DNA of 64,000 bases from the NCBI RefSeq assembly GCF_963422335.1, contig NZ_OY729424.1, forward strand, positions 372,001 to 436,000. The letters run 5' to 3'. Each line of letters opens with the position of its first letter. Position 1 is the first letter of the stretch. A model generated the notes under the pieces. That model was not told the DNA's origin, ran no database searches, and saw only the letters and a list, made by a program, of their open reading frames with translations. The translations under genes were made by a program, and so were the position numbers. Positions 24,581 through 35,600 of this stretch are shown in pieces. The DNA comes from an uncultured Roseateles sp. Lineage in GTDB: Bacteria > Pseudomonadota > Gammaproteobacteria > Burkholderiales > Burkholderiaceae_C.

Positions 24581-26149
24581 ATGACCAAGCTGACCGAGTA
24601 CACGTCCTACGCAGACGCCCAGGCGCACTGCAGCACGGAGAAGCTGTGGGAGCTGTTCGATGGCAATCGCGAGCAGATGAACATCGCCCACGAGTGCATT
24701 GACCGCCATGTCGACGGCGACCGCACGGCCATCATCCTGGTGCAGGCCAGCGGTGCCGATCAGTTGCTCAGCTTCCGCCAGATCTCGGAAGAGTCGTCCC
24801 GCTTCGCCCACTACCTGGTCGAGCGAGGCATCCAGCCCGGCGACCGGGTGGCGGTGATGCTGGAGCCCTCACGCGAGTTCTACGTCGCCATGTTCGGCGC
24901 CATGAAGATGGGGGCGATTGCGGTGCCCCTGTTCACGCTGTTCGGCCCCGACGGCATCCGCCTGCGCGTGCAGGACTGCAAACCGAGCATCCTGGTCACC
25001 AATGCCGAGAAGGCGCCGCTGGTCGCCAACACGCCGGAGCTGCGGCTGCTGGTGGCCGACAGCAGCTTCATGGATTCGCTGGCCGGCTTCCCATCCGAGT
25101 TCACGCCGCGGACGCGCGGCGATGACCTGGCGATCTTCCAGTACACCTCGGGCACCACCCGCGAGCTGCCCGATGCCGTCAAGCACACGCATCGCTCGCT
25201 GGTCACCCTGATGCTGGCCGCCCTCTACGGCACCGGCGTGCGGCCGGGCGATCGATACATGTGCCCCTCGTCGCCGGCCTGGGGCCACGGCCTGTGGCAC
25301 GGCACCCTGGCACCGCTGGCCATGGGCGTGACGATTGGCGCCTATGCCGGCAAGTTCAATGCCGAGCGGCTGCTGAAGGCGCTGCAGGACCATAAGTTCA
25401 CCAATATCTCGGCGGCGGCCACCCACTACCGCATGATGCGCAACTCGGGCGTCGCCGCCAACTACCGCTACTTTTTGGAGAAGGTGTCCTTCACCGGCGA
25501 GCCTATCGACAGCGAGACCGCCGACTTCGTCGAGGCCACCTTTGGCCGGCCCGTCTGCAGCATGTATGGCACGACCGAGATCGGCGTCTGCCTGGTGAAC
25601 TATCCCGGCGCCGCTGACTTCGCGGTGCGAGCGGGCTCGCTGGGCAAGCCGATACCCGGCCTGAAAGTCGAGGTACAGGATGCCAACGGCGCCCCCTGCG
25701 CCCCGGGCTTGACCGGCGAGCTCAAGCTCTGGCGCCGCGGCGAATGGCTGGCGACCAAGGACCTGGGCCGCGTCGATGCCGACGGCTATCTCTATCACGG
25801 CGGCCGGGCCGATGACGTGATCATCTCGGCCGGCTGGACCATTGGCGCGGTCGAGGTCGAGGACGCCATCCTCAAGCATCCCGATGTGACCGAGGCCGCC
25901 GTGATCGGCGTGCCCGACCCGCTGCGCGGCCAGGTCGTCAAGGCCTTTGTCGTCTCGCCCCGCCGCGGCGACGACGCCTTCGTCCAGGAAATCCAGGACG
26001 GCGTACGCACCCGCCTGGCCCAGCACGAGTACCCCCGCCAGGTGGTGTTCGTGGCCGAACTGCCGAAGACGCCGGCCGGCAAGATTCACCGAAGAAAACT
26101 GCGGGAACAAGAGCTCGCCAACACCCCAGCGGCGTCAGCCGTCCATTGA
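24581..26149 (+). CDS. AMP-forming acyl-CoA synthetase
   Basis: A 522-residue member of the ANL superfamily, activating a carboxylic acid with ATP and CoA. The phosphate-binding loop reads YTSGTTRELPDAVKHTH, where the usual TTGxPKG is replaced by TTRELP, a variant seen in one subgroup of acyl-CoA synthetases. Other motifs are MYGTTEIG, the hinge GGRADDVIISAGWTIGAVEVE and the catalytic Lys in TPAGKIHRR. The acid is unknown; aromatic or short/medium-chain acids are possible. The start is ATG 24581, after CGAGGCC; an in-frame upstream ATG at 24515 would fall on the promoter region. It is the first gene of the operon. Confidence 0.88.
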   Translation: MTKLTEYTSYADAQAHCSTEKLWELFDGNREQMNIAHECIDRHVDGDRTAIILVQASGADQLLSFRQISEESSRFAHYLVERGIQPGDRVAVMLEPSREFYVAMFGAMKMGAIAVPLFTLFGPDGIRLRVQDCKPSILVTNAEKAPLVANTPELRLLVADSSFMDSLAGFPSEFTPRTRGDDLAIFQYTSGTTRELPDAVKHTHRSLVTLMLAALYGTGVRPGDRYMCPSSPAWGHGLWHGTLAPLAMGVTIGAYAGKFNAERLLKALQDHKFTNISAAATHYRMMRNSGVAANYRYFLEKVSFTGEPIDSETADFVEATFGRPVCSMYGTTEIGVCLVNYPGAADFAVRAGSLGKPIPGLKVEVQDANGAPCAPGLTGELKLWRRGEWLATKDLGRVDADGYLYHGGRADDVIISAGWTIGAVEVEDAILKHPDVTEAAVIGVPDPLRGQVVKAFVVSPRRGDDAFVQEIQDGVRTRLAQHEYPRQVVFVAELPKTPAGKIHRRKLREQELANTPAASAVH

Positions 26150-26170
26150 TATCGCGACCCAGGAGACACC

Positions 26171-27310
26171 ATGTCGAACACCACCGAAAGAACCTTCCCC
26201 AAGATCACCGACAGCGGTCTGGACGATCTGCGCCGACGCATAGGCGTCAAGATCGGCAAGACGGTCGAGCCCTGGTGCTACGAGGCCACGCGGGACAATA
26301 TCCGCCACTATGCCCATGGCATCGGCGACGACAACCCGCTGTGGTGCGACCCCGACTACGCGGCCACGACGCCGCACGGCGGCATCATCGCCCTGCCCAG
26401 CTTCCTGTTCTCGACCAGCCGCATCGTCTCGGGCTATGTCGGCGGCCTGCCCGGCGTGCACGCAATGTGGTCGGGTGCGGACTGGACCTGGCACAAGCCG
26501 ATCAAGCGCAACGATGTGATCTCGACCGAGGCTTATCTGAAGGATCTGGTCGAGCACCAGACCCGCTTCGCCGGCCGGGCCATCCAGCAGACCTACAACG
26601 TCAAGTTCTACAACCAGTCCGGCGACTTCATCGCCGAGGCCGACAGCTGGTGCTTCCGCACCGAGCGCGACCATGCCCGCGAGCAGGGCACCAAGTACAA
26701 GGAAGTGCGCGCCCGCGAGCCGCGCCGCTACACCGACGAGGAACTCGCCGCCGCCTACCAGCTGTACCGCGAAGAGTCGGTCCGTGGCGCCACGCCGCGC
26801 TACTGGGAAGACGTGACCGAGGGCGAAGCGCTGCCGGTGATGTTCAAGGGCCCGATGACGGTGACCGGCTTCATCGCCTATGCCCAGGGCTGGGGCGGCC
26901 TCTACATCCGCGCCAACAAGCTGGCCTGGAAGCTGCACGACGAGCACCCCGGCACCGGCATCAAGAACCGCTTCGGCATTCCCGACTGCCCCGAGCGCGT
27001 GCACTGGGAAGAAGACTTCGCCCTCGAGGTCGGCGCACCGGGCGCCTATGACTACGGTCCCGAGCGTACCTCGTGGATGACCCACCATCTGACCAACTGG
27101 ATGGGCGACGCCGGCTTCCTGCGCAAGGCCAGCTGCAAGATCCGCCGCCACAACCCGGAGGGCGACATGCTCTTCATCAAGGGCAAGGTCAAGCGCAAGT
27201 TCGTCGAGGACGGCAAGCACCTGGTCGAGATCGAACAGGAGGCACGCAACCAGGACGACGAACTGTCGGTGCTGGCCACGGGCATCGTCGAGCTGCCGTC
27301 GCGGGGCTGA
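26171..27310 (+). CDS. MaoC-like / FAS1-type double-hotdog dehydratase
   Basis: A 379-residue protein with two hotdog halves. The N-terminal half (about 10-175) resembles the FAS1_DH/MaoC domain: IRHYAHGIGDDNPLWCDPDYA and HGGIIALPSFLFS, the hydratase-like helix and lid. The C-terminal half (about 200-370) holds VTEGEALPVMFKGPMTVTGFIAYAQGW and GDAGFLRKASCKIRRHNPEGDMLFIKGKV. Such enzymes hydrate enoyl-CoA or dehydrate 3-hydroxyacyl-CoA. It starts 21 bases after the ligase stop, with AGGAGA upstream of ATG. Confidence 0.78.
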   Translation: MSNTTERTFPKITDSGLDDLRRRIGVKIGKTVEPWCYEATRDNIRHYAHGIGDDNPLWCDPDYAATTPHGGIIALPSFLFSTSRIVSGYVGGLPGVHAMWSGADWTWHKPIKRNDVISTEAYLKDLVEHQTRFAGRAIQQTYNVKFYNQSGDFIAEADSWCFRTERDHAREQGTKYKEVRAREPRRYTDEELAAAYQLYREESVRGATPRYWEDVTEGEALPVMFKGPMTVTGFIAYAQGWGGLYIRANKLAWKLHDEHPGTGIKNRFGIPDCPERVHWEEDFALEVGAPGAYDYGPERTSWMTHHLTNWMGDAGFLRKASCKIRRHNPEGDMLFIKGKVKRKFVEDGKHLVEIEQEARNQDDELSVLATGIVELPSRG

Positions 27311-27349
27311 GCACCCGCGATGATCGGGCTGGACTCAACGAGATCAACC

Positions 27350-28567
27350 ATGTCTGACTCAGCAGCAACGCCCTCCACCGGTGCCCTCGCGGGCATCCGG
27401 GTGATTGACCTGTCCCGGGTGCTGGCCGGGCCCCTGTGCACCCAGATGCTGGCCGATCAGGGGGCCGACGTGATCAAGGTCGAGCCGCCCGCCGGCGACG
27501 AGACCCGCACGCTGGGCCCGCCGTTCAACGAGGCCGGCGACGCGGCCTACTTCACCGCCGTCAACCGCGGCAAGCGCGCGATGGCGCTGGACCTTTCACA
27601 TCCCGACGGCCAGGCGACCTTGCTCCAGCTGCTGGAGACGGCCGATGTGCTGGTGGAGAACTTCATCCCCGGCACCATGGCCCGCTGGGGCCTGGACTTC
27701 GATGCGGTGCTCAAGCAGCGCTTCCCGCGGCTGATCTACTGTTCGATATCAGGCTTTGGTGCGGACGGCCCGCTGGGCGGCCTGCCGGGCTACGACGCCG
27801 TGATGCAGGCGATGTGCGGGCTGATGAGCATCAACGGCGATCCGGCCTCGGGGCCGACGCGCATCGGCGTGCCCATCGTCGATCACCTCACCGGCTATAC
27901 CGCCATGAGCGGCATCTTGCTGGCGCTGTTCCATCGCGAGCGCAGCGGCCTGGGCCAGCGCGTCGAGGCCACGCTGTTCGACTCGGCGCTGAGCCTGCTG
28001 GTGCCCCATGCCGCGAACTGGATGCAGTCGGATCGCACGCCCGAGCTGCTGGGCAGCGCGCACCCGAATATCGCGCCCTACGACAAGTTCGCCTGCCGCG
28101 ACGGCGCGGTCTTTCTGGGCATCCTCAACGACCGGCAGTTCCGGCGCTTCTGCGAACACCTCGGCCTGCTTCAGCTGTCCGCCGATGCGCGCTTTGCGAC
28201 CAACAGCCAGCGCCTGCAGCACCGCGACGCGCTGCGCACCGAGATCGAGGCGGCGCTGGCACCGCTGTCACGCGAGGCGGTGTGCCAGGAGCTGATGCGC
28301 CAGGGCGTGCCGGTGGGCCCGGTGAACACGGTGCCGGAGGCCTTCCAGCAGGCCCATGTCGAGCACCGCCAGATGCGCGTGGCGCGCGATGGCTACCGAG
28401 GCGTCGGCGTGCCGACCCGGCTGTCATCCACGCCCGGCCAGGCGGCCTGCTCGCCACCCGGCTACGGGCAGCACACCGACGAGGTGCTGCAGGAGCTGGG
28501 CCTGAGCGAGCACCGCATCGCGGAATTGCGCGCCAGCGGCGTGCTGCCGCGCCGGCCGGGCAGCTAG
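27350..28567 (+). CDS. CaiB/BaiF family (class III) CoA transferase
   Basis: A 405-residue class III CoA transferase that moves CoA between carboxylic acids through an aspartyl-CoA intermediate. The N-terminus (GIRVIDLSRVLAGPLCTQMLADQGADVIKVEPP) is typical; the catalytic Asp is Asp149 in GYDAVMQAMCGLMS. Further marks are VDHLTGYTAMSGILLALF and GVPVGPVNTVPE. ATG 27350 was preferred over an in-frame ATG at 27320. With the ligase in the same operon, the cell has two ways to activate the substrate acid, or the transferase handles a later intermediate. Confidence 0.9.
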   Translation: MSDSAATPSTGALAGIRVIDLSRVLAGPLCTQMLADQGADVIKVEPPAGDETRTLGPPFNEAGDAAYFTAVNRGKRAMALDLSHPDGQATLLQLLETADVLVENFIPGTMARWGLDFDAVLKQRFPRLIYCSISGFGADGPLGGLPGYDAVMQAMCGLMSINGDPASGPTRIGVPIVDHLTGYTAMSGILLALFHRERSGLGQRVEATLFDSALSLLVPHAANWMQSDRTPELLGSAHPNIAPYDKFACRDGAVFLGILNDRQFRRFCEHLGLLQLSADARFATNSQRLQHRDALRTEIEAALAPLSREAVCQELMRQGVPVGPVNTVPEAFQQAHVEHRQMRVARDGYRGVGVPTRLSSTPGQAACSPPGYGQHTDEVLQELGLSEHRIAELRASGVLPRRPGS

Positions 28568-28609
28568 GTTTCAACAACACCGTTTGCATAGAACAAACCG
28601 GAGACAAGC

Positions 28610-29572
28610 ATGAAGATACCGACCCTCATCGCCGCCATGGCGGCCACTCTAGCGCTCGCGCAGCCCGCCACGGCGCAGCACTACCCGACCCGGCCGGTGA
28701 AGATCATCGTCGCCTACCAGCCGGGCCAGGGCACCGACGTGGCCACGCGCTACCTGGCCGAACATCTGGGCAAGGCGATGGGGCAGACCTTCATCGTCGA
28801 GAACCGGGCCGGCGCGGGCGGCAATATCGGCACCTCGGAGGCCGCGCGCGGCGCCCCCGACGGCTACACCCTCGTCATGGGCACCAACGGCACCCATGTG
28901 CTGAACCAGTTCCTGTACGCCACCATGCCCTTCGATGCGGAGAAGGACTTCGAGCCGGTGATGCTGGTCAGCACCTTCCCCATGGTGCTGCTGACCAACC
29001 CGACGTCGCCCTACGGCACGCTGGCCGAGCTCCTGGCCGCGGCCCGGGCCAAGCCCGATGCGGTGGACGTCGGCCTGCCCAGCACGACGGCGCGGCTGGT
29101 GCTGGAGCTGCTGAAGCAGCAGAGCGGCACCAGCATTCGTGGCATTCCCTACAAGGGCTCAGGCACCTCGATGACCGACCTGATCGGAGGCCAGGTGCCG
29201 CTGGCCATCGATACCGTCAGCGCCTCACGCGCCTTCGTCGCCAGCGGCAAGCTCAAGGCCCTGGGGGTGACCTCGCTGAAGGAGTCGGCCCTGCTGCCCG
29301 GGGTCAAGACGGTGGCCTCCCAGGGGGTCGAGGGCTTCCAGGTGCTGGCCTGGAACGGCCTTTATGTGCCCCGCGGCACGCCGGCGGCCATCGTGCAGCG
29401 GCTGAGCACCGAGCTGGGCAAGATACTGGCCAAGCCGGAGGTCAGGCAGCGGCTGCTGGAGCTCGGCCACGAGCCCGAGGGGGGCACACCGGCCGAATTC
29501 GCCGAGTTCGCCCGGTCCGAGCGCAAAAAGTGGGGTCCGCTGATCGCCAAGGTCGGTCTCAAGGCGGAGTGA
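28610..29572 (+). CDS. Bug-type solute-binding receptor of the tripartite tricarboxylate transporter family
   Basis: A 320-residue periplasmic receptor. Signal peptide 1-22 (cleavage after ATA), then the Bug signature YPTRPVKIIVAYQPGQGTD, FIVENRAGAGGNIGTSEAARGAPDGYTL, and the C-terminal GLYVPRGTPAAIVQRLSTEL. Bug receptors bind carboxylic or amino acids; large sets of them exist in Burkholderiales without dedicated membrane partners. No TctA/TctB genes are nearby, so it may work with a transporter elsewhere or be a sensor. As the last gene of the IclR-flanked operon it probably captures the operon's substrate acid. Confidence 0.9.
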   Translation: MKIPTLIAAMAATLALAQPATAQHYPTRPVKIIVAYQPGQGTDVATRYLAEHLGKAMGQTFIVENRAGAGGNIGTSEAARGAPDGYTLVMGTNGTHVLNQFLYATMPFDAEKDFEPVMLVSTFPMVLLTNPTSPYGTLAELLAAARAKPDAVDVGLPSTTARLVLELLKQQSGTSIRGIPYKGSGTSMTDLIGGQVPLAIDTVSASRAFVASGKLKALGVTSLKESALLPGVKTVASQGVEGFQVLAWNGLYVPRGTPAAIVQRLSTELGKILAKPEVRQRLLELGHEPEGGTPAEFAEFARSERKKWGPLIAKVGLKAE

Positions 29573-29676
29573 GCCGCATCAGGCCGGTATCAGGCAAGGC
29601 AGGACCGCCCCTGTTTGAGGGGGACTGGGGAAGATAGGCGCACCAAAAACCGCCGCAGCTGAAACAATGCGGTCCG

Positions 29677-32600
29677 ATGAGCCCTACACACCACGCCCCC
29701 CGCTCCTGCAATCGCCGCAATGCACCACGCCGTCTCGCCGCGGCCCTGGCGGCGGGCTCGCTGCTGACCCTGGGGCTGGCAGCGGCCGACGCTCAGACGC
29801 TGCCCAGCGGCCTCAACGTCGTGCAGGGCCAGGCCAGGGTCAACACCGTCGGCAACCAGATGACGGTGACCAACTCCAACGGCGCGATCCTGAACTGGAG
29901 CAGCTTCTCGATCGGCGCCAGCAACGTGGTGCGCTTCGAGCAGGCCAATGCCAGCAGCCAGGTGCTCAACCGGGTGCTGGGCAACGACCCGTCCAACATC
30001 CTCGGCCAGCTCAGCAGCAACGGCAAGGTCTGGCTGCTCAACCCCAACGGCGTGCTGTTCGGCCAGAACGCCCGCATCAATGTCGCCGGTCTGGTGACCA
30101 GCACCCTGAACCTCAGCGACCGGGACTGGACCGCCGGGCGCTACAACTTCAGCGGGACCGGCACGGCCGACATCGTCAACCAGGGTGAGCTGCGCACGAC
30201 ACTGGGCGGCCATGTGGCCCTGGTCGGCGCCAGCGTCAGGAACGAAGGTCTGATCGAAGCCCCGGGCGGGCAGATCCTCCTGGCTGCGGGCCAGAGCGTC
30301 GAGCTGATCGACACCGGCTCGCCCAATCTGAGCGTCAAGGTCACCGCGCCGCAGGGCCAGGCACTGAATCTGGGCACCCTGGCCGCGGCCGGCGGGCGCA
30401 TCGACATCCACGGCGCCATCGTCAACCAGCAGGGCATTGTGCGGGCCGACTCGCTGCAGGGCACGGGCGGCGACATCGTGCTGCGGGCCAGCCAGACGCT
30501 GATGCTCAGCGCCGACAGCCGCACCAGTGCCGACGGCGGCGATGGCGGCAAGGGCGGCCAGATCCAGCTGCTGGGCCGGCAGGTGGGCCTGACGGACCGT
30601 GCCGTGGTCAGTGCCTCGGGTGCGGCAGGAGGCGGCCAGGTGCTGGTCGGCGGCGGGCAGCAGGGGCTGGACGCCAGCGTGCCCAATTCGGAGGCGGTGT
30701 ACTTCGGCAAGGACGCCAGCATCCGGGCCGATGCCACGGCCAACGGCGACGGCGGACGCCTCATCCTGTGGAGCGACAAGGCCACGCGGGCCTATGGTTC
30801 CCTGAGCGCACGGGGTGGCGAGCTGGGCGGCAATGGCGGCTTCATCGAAACCTCGGGCGGCTGGCTGGACGCCAGGCCCGCCCTCGTGCGCACCGGCGCG
30901 CCCAGGGGCAGCTCGGGCACCTGGCTGCTCGATCCCTACGACATCGTCATCGGCAACAGCGGTACCGACAGCAATTTCAGCACCAACATCGGCACCGAGA
31001 CCTCCTTCTCGTCGACCGGCACACCGTCCTTCATCCTGTCATCGACGATCAATACCGCACTGAACGGCGCCTACGACGGCGCAGGCCACATCCGTATCAT
31101 CACCACCAGCGGCGGCGCCGGCAATGAAGCCGGCAACGTCACCTTCCAGGGAGCCACGATCAATGGCGCCTACACCGGCGGCTCATCGCTGCTGGTGAAC
31201 GCCGCCGGCTCCATCACGGTCAACAACTCGAGCTTCACCAACGGTAGCGGGCTTCCGGTTGACACCATCAAGCTGCTCTTCGACGCTGGCGGCAACGTCA
31301 GCTTCTCGAACGTCAGCATGCCCAAGTCCGCGGGCCTGAACATTCGCGGTGCCGACGTCACGCTGCTGAACACCAATGTGTCATCGCAATTCATTGCCAT
31401 CGACATCGCGGCCACCGGCACGCTGACCCTGGGCACCTCGACGGTCCTGAGCTCGGACATTTCCGGCACGGCCATCAGGCTGCAGGCGGCCAAGTTCCAC
31501 AACAACAACTCGGGCAGCCAGGCGCTGCGGACGCCCACGCCGGGCTCGCGCTGGCTGGTCTATGGCGCCGATCCCGCCAACGGCACCGATTTCGCCCCGG
31601 GCAATCTGAGCTATGCCTTCAAGCAGTACGGCGGCGGCAGTGTTCTCGGCAGCGGCAATGGCTTCATCTTCTCCAAGCTCGAGTCGGTACAGCTCAGCAG
31701 CGACCCCGTCCAGAAGGTCTACGACGCCAACACCGGCGTTCCCTCGATCACCAATCTGCAGGCCACACCGGCGGTTTCGGGCGACAAGGTCGGCGGCACG
31801 CTCTCGACCGCGGGTGCGGCCTTCGGCAACAAGAATGTCGGCGTCGACAAGGCCATCTCGCTGCCCAATCTGAGCCTCAGCTTCAGCGACGCCAGCGACA
31901 AGCCTGTCTACGGCTACACGGTGGCGCCGCTGACCGGCACCATCACCCCGGCCACGCTGATCGTCTCCGGCGTCAGCGCCAACAACAAGGTCTACGACGG
32001 CAGCGCCAATGCCACCTTCGGCGGCACGCCCAGCTACACCGTGCTCGGTAGCGACGATGTGCAGATCACCGGTCTGGGCTCGGGAACCTTTTTCACCAAG
32101 TTTGTGGGCACGGCCCGGCCGGTGCAGTTCTTCGGTTTCACCACGGCCGGCGCCGATGTCGGCAACTACAACATCGTGCCGGCCAACAGCATGAAGGCCG
32201 ACATCACGCCGGCACCATTGCTCATCAGCGGGCTGAGTGCTGTTGGCAAGGTCTATGACGGCACCACCGTGGCCGTGCTGAGCGGCACAGCCTCGCTGTC
32301 GCCGATAGGCGCCGACCAGGTCTTTGTGGTCGGCACGCCCGAGGGCCAGTTTGCCGACAAGAACGTCGGCACCGCCATTCCGGTGACTGCCTCGTCCGGC
32401 CTGACTCTGGGCGGGGCGGATTCCTTCAACTACACCCCGGTGCTGCCCTCGGGCCTGACGGCGGACATCACGCGGCGACCGTTGCAGTTCAGCCTGCAGG
32501 TGGCCAACAAGGTCTATGACGCGACCACCGCCGCCACCGTCACCGGCCAGATCACGAGCGGGCTGGTGAGCGGCGAGAGCCTGGGCATGAGCACCGGCGG

Positions 32601-35600
32601 CGAGTTCGTGTCGAAGAACGTCGGCGAGGCGATCTTCGTCAGTCCCCATGTGCAGCTGCTCGATGGCGCCGGCGGTGGCCGGGCAAGCAACTATGTGCTC
32701 GACAACGGCAACATCGCCGTCGACTATGCGGCCAGCATCACACCGGCCACCCTGACGCTGACCGGCCTGACGGCGCTGAACAAGGTCTACGACCGGACGA
32801 CGCTGGCGCCGCTGGCGGGCCAGGCCGGCATCGCGCCGTTGGCCGGCGATGAGGTCACGCTGCAGGGCAGCTTGAGCGCCAACTTCAACAGCAAGAACGT
32901 CGGCACGGCCAAGCCGGTGCTGCTCGGCGGCCTGACCCTGGCCGGCGCCGACGCCGGCAACTACGTGCTCGCCCTGCCCCAGGGCCTCAGCGCCGACATC
33001 ACCCCGGCAGCGCTGGCGCTGACCGGCTTGACCGCGGCCAACAAGGTCTACGACGCCGGCACGGCGGCCACCCTGTCGGGTACGGCCCAGATCGCTCCGC
33101 AGGGGCAGGACCAGCTCTTCCTGAACGGCGTGGCGGCGGGCAATTTTGCCGACAAGAATGTCGGCACGGCCAAGCCGGTGACAGTGTCCGGCCTGTTCCT
33201 GGACGGCGCCGACGCCGGCAACTACAGCCTGCAGACCTCGCTCAGCGCCGACATCACGAAGCGCAGCCTGAACATCAACGGCCTGACCGTGGCCGACAAG
33301 ATCTACAACGCATCGACCGCGGCGCAGGTCGGCGGTACGGCCAGCGTGACGCCACTGCCTGGCGACAATGTCGGGCTGGGCGAGATCACCGGCTACGGGG
33401 CTCAGTTCATCGACAAGAACGCCGGCCTCGGCAAATCGGTGACCGTCACGCCGATGCTGGGCTCTGTCCCGGGTACGTTCAACCTGAGTGGCGCCGATGC
33501 CGGCAACTACAGCGTTGCACCGACGCTGACCTTGTCGGCCAATATCGCCAAGGCCGATCTGGCCATCAACGGCCTGCAGGCCAGCAGCAAGATCTACGAC
33601 GGCACGACCGCCGCCACGCTCAACACCAGCGGCGTGGTGCTGGCCCCGCTGGGCAACGACCAGCTCAGCATTGCCAGCGGTGCCAGCGGCGAGTTCGCCA
33701 ACAAGAATGTCGGCCTGGGCAAGGCGGTCAATGTGACCACCTTCTCGCTGACCGGTCCGGATGCCGCGAACTACAACCCTGTCGTACCGCTGACGCTGTT
33801 CGCCGACATCACGCCGCGCACGGTGCAGCTGACGGGCGTCAGCGCCAGCAGCAAGGTCTATGACGGCCAGACCGGGGCCGCCATCGCCGGCGGCAGCGTC
33901 GGCAGCCTGGTCGAGGGCGATCAGGTGGCGCTGTCCGCCGGCACGGGCGACTTCTCGGACAAGAATGTCGGCCGGAACAAGACCGTGGTCCTGCAAGGCT
34001 TCGGCCTGAGCGGCGCGGACGCGGGCAACTACACCTTGGCCTTCGCCGGAGCGCTGCGCGCCGACATCACGCCGGCCAGCCTCTCGGCCAGCGGCCTGAC
34101 GGCGAATAGCAAGGTCTACGATGCCACCACGGCGGTCACGTTGTCCGGCACCGCACGGCTTGACACGATAGGCGGCGACCTGGTCACGCTCAGCGCCGGC
34201 ACGGCCAGCTTCGTCGACAAGAACGTCGGCACCGACAAGACCGTCGTGCTCAGCGGCTTCGGCCTGGGCGGCGCCGACGCCGGCAACTATCAGCTGGACC
34301 CTATCGCCAACCTCAGCGCCAGCATCACGCCGGCGGCGCTGACCATCAGCGGCCTCACGGCCAGCAACAAGGTCTATGACGCCGGCCGCGGCGCGACGCT
34401 GGCCGGCACCGCCGCCGTCAAGGCCCTGGGCAACGACAGCGTCAGTCTCGGCGGCAGCGCCGTGGCCAGCTTCAGCGACAAGAACGTCGGTGCGGGCAAG
34501 AGCGTCAGCGTCACCGGTTACACGCTCAGCGGCAGCGATGCCGCCAACTACACCGTCGCCCAACCCGCGGGCCTGAGCGCCAGCATCACGCCGGCCACCC
34601 TGGTGATCAGCGGCCTGGGCGCGGCCGACAAGGTCTACGACGGCGGCACCGCCGCCGAACTCACAGGCGGCGCCAACATCCGAGCGCTGGGCAGCGACAT
34701 CGTCAGCGTCGACATGGCGGCGGCCAGTGCCCGCTTTGCCAACAAGAATGCCGGCGGCAACAAGAGCGTCAGCGTCGCCAACCTGGCACTGGCCGGTGCC
34801 GACGCGGGCAACTACCTGCTGCAGGCGCCCGGCAATCTGACAGCCAGCATCATCCCGGCCAACGTCACGCTGAACGGCCTGACGGCCAACAACAAGGTCT
34901 ACGACGCCAGCACGGCCGCCAGCCTCAGCGGCAGCGCCATTGTCGACGCACTGGCGGGTGACCGGGTTGGCCTCAGCGGCACGGCCGTGGCCCGCTTCAG
35001 CGACAAGCAGGCCGGCACGGGCAAGAGCGTCAGCGTCAGCGGCATCACCCTCAGCGGCGCCGACGCCGGCAACTACAGCCTGGTGCTGCCCGATGAGCTG
35101 CGGGCCGACATCACGCCCGCCACCCTGGTCATCAGCGGCCTCAGCGCCAACAACAAGGTTTACGACGCCACCCGGGTGGCCAGCCTGAGCGGCAATGCCG
35201 CGGTGCAGGCGCTGGCCGGCGACAGCGTGGTGCTCGGCGGCAGCGCCAGCGCCAGCTTCGCCGACAAGAATGTGGGCAACGGCAAGAGCGTCAGCGTCAG
35301 CGGCTTCACCCTCGGTGGCGCAGACGCCGCCAACTACCGGGTGCTTGCCCCCAGCCTCACGGCCAGCATCACCCCGGCCAGCCTGCAGTACCTGGCCAAC
35401 CCGGTCAGCAAGGCCATAGGCGACGCGGTGCCGCCGCTGAGCGGCAGCGTCACCGGCTTTGTCGGCGGCGAGACGCAGCAGACGGCGACCACCGGCACGC
35501 TGAGCTTCAGCAGCAGCGTGGACGTGCAGACCCCCGCGGGCAGCTATGCCGTGCAGGGCGCAGGCCTGGCGGCGCAGAACTACAGCTTTGCGCAGGCGCC

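Noticed and set aside
31708..35390. Regular repeats considered as a CRISPR-like array
   Set aside because: Units are about 264 bases, diverged, in frame and code for protein repeats; no short identical repeats with unique spacers exist.
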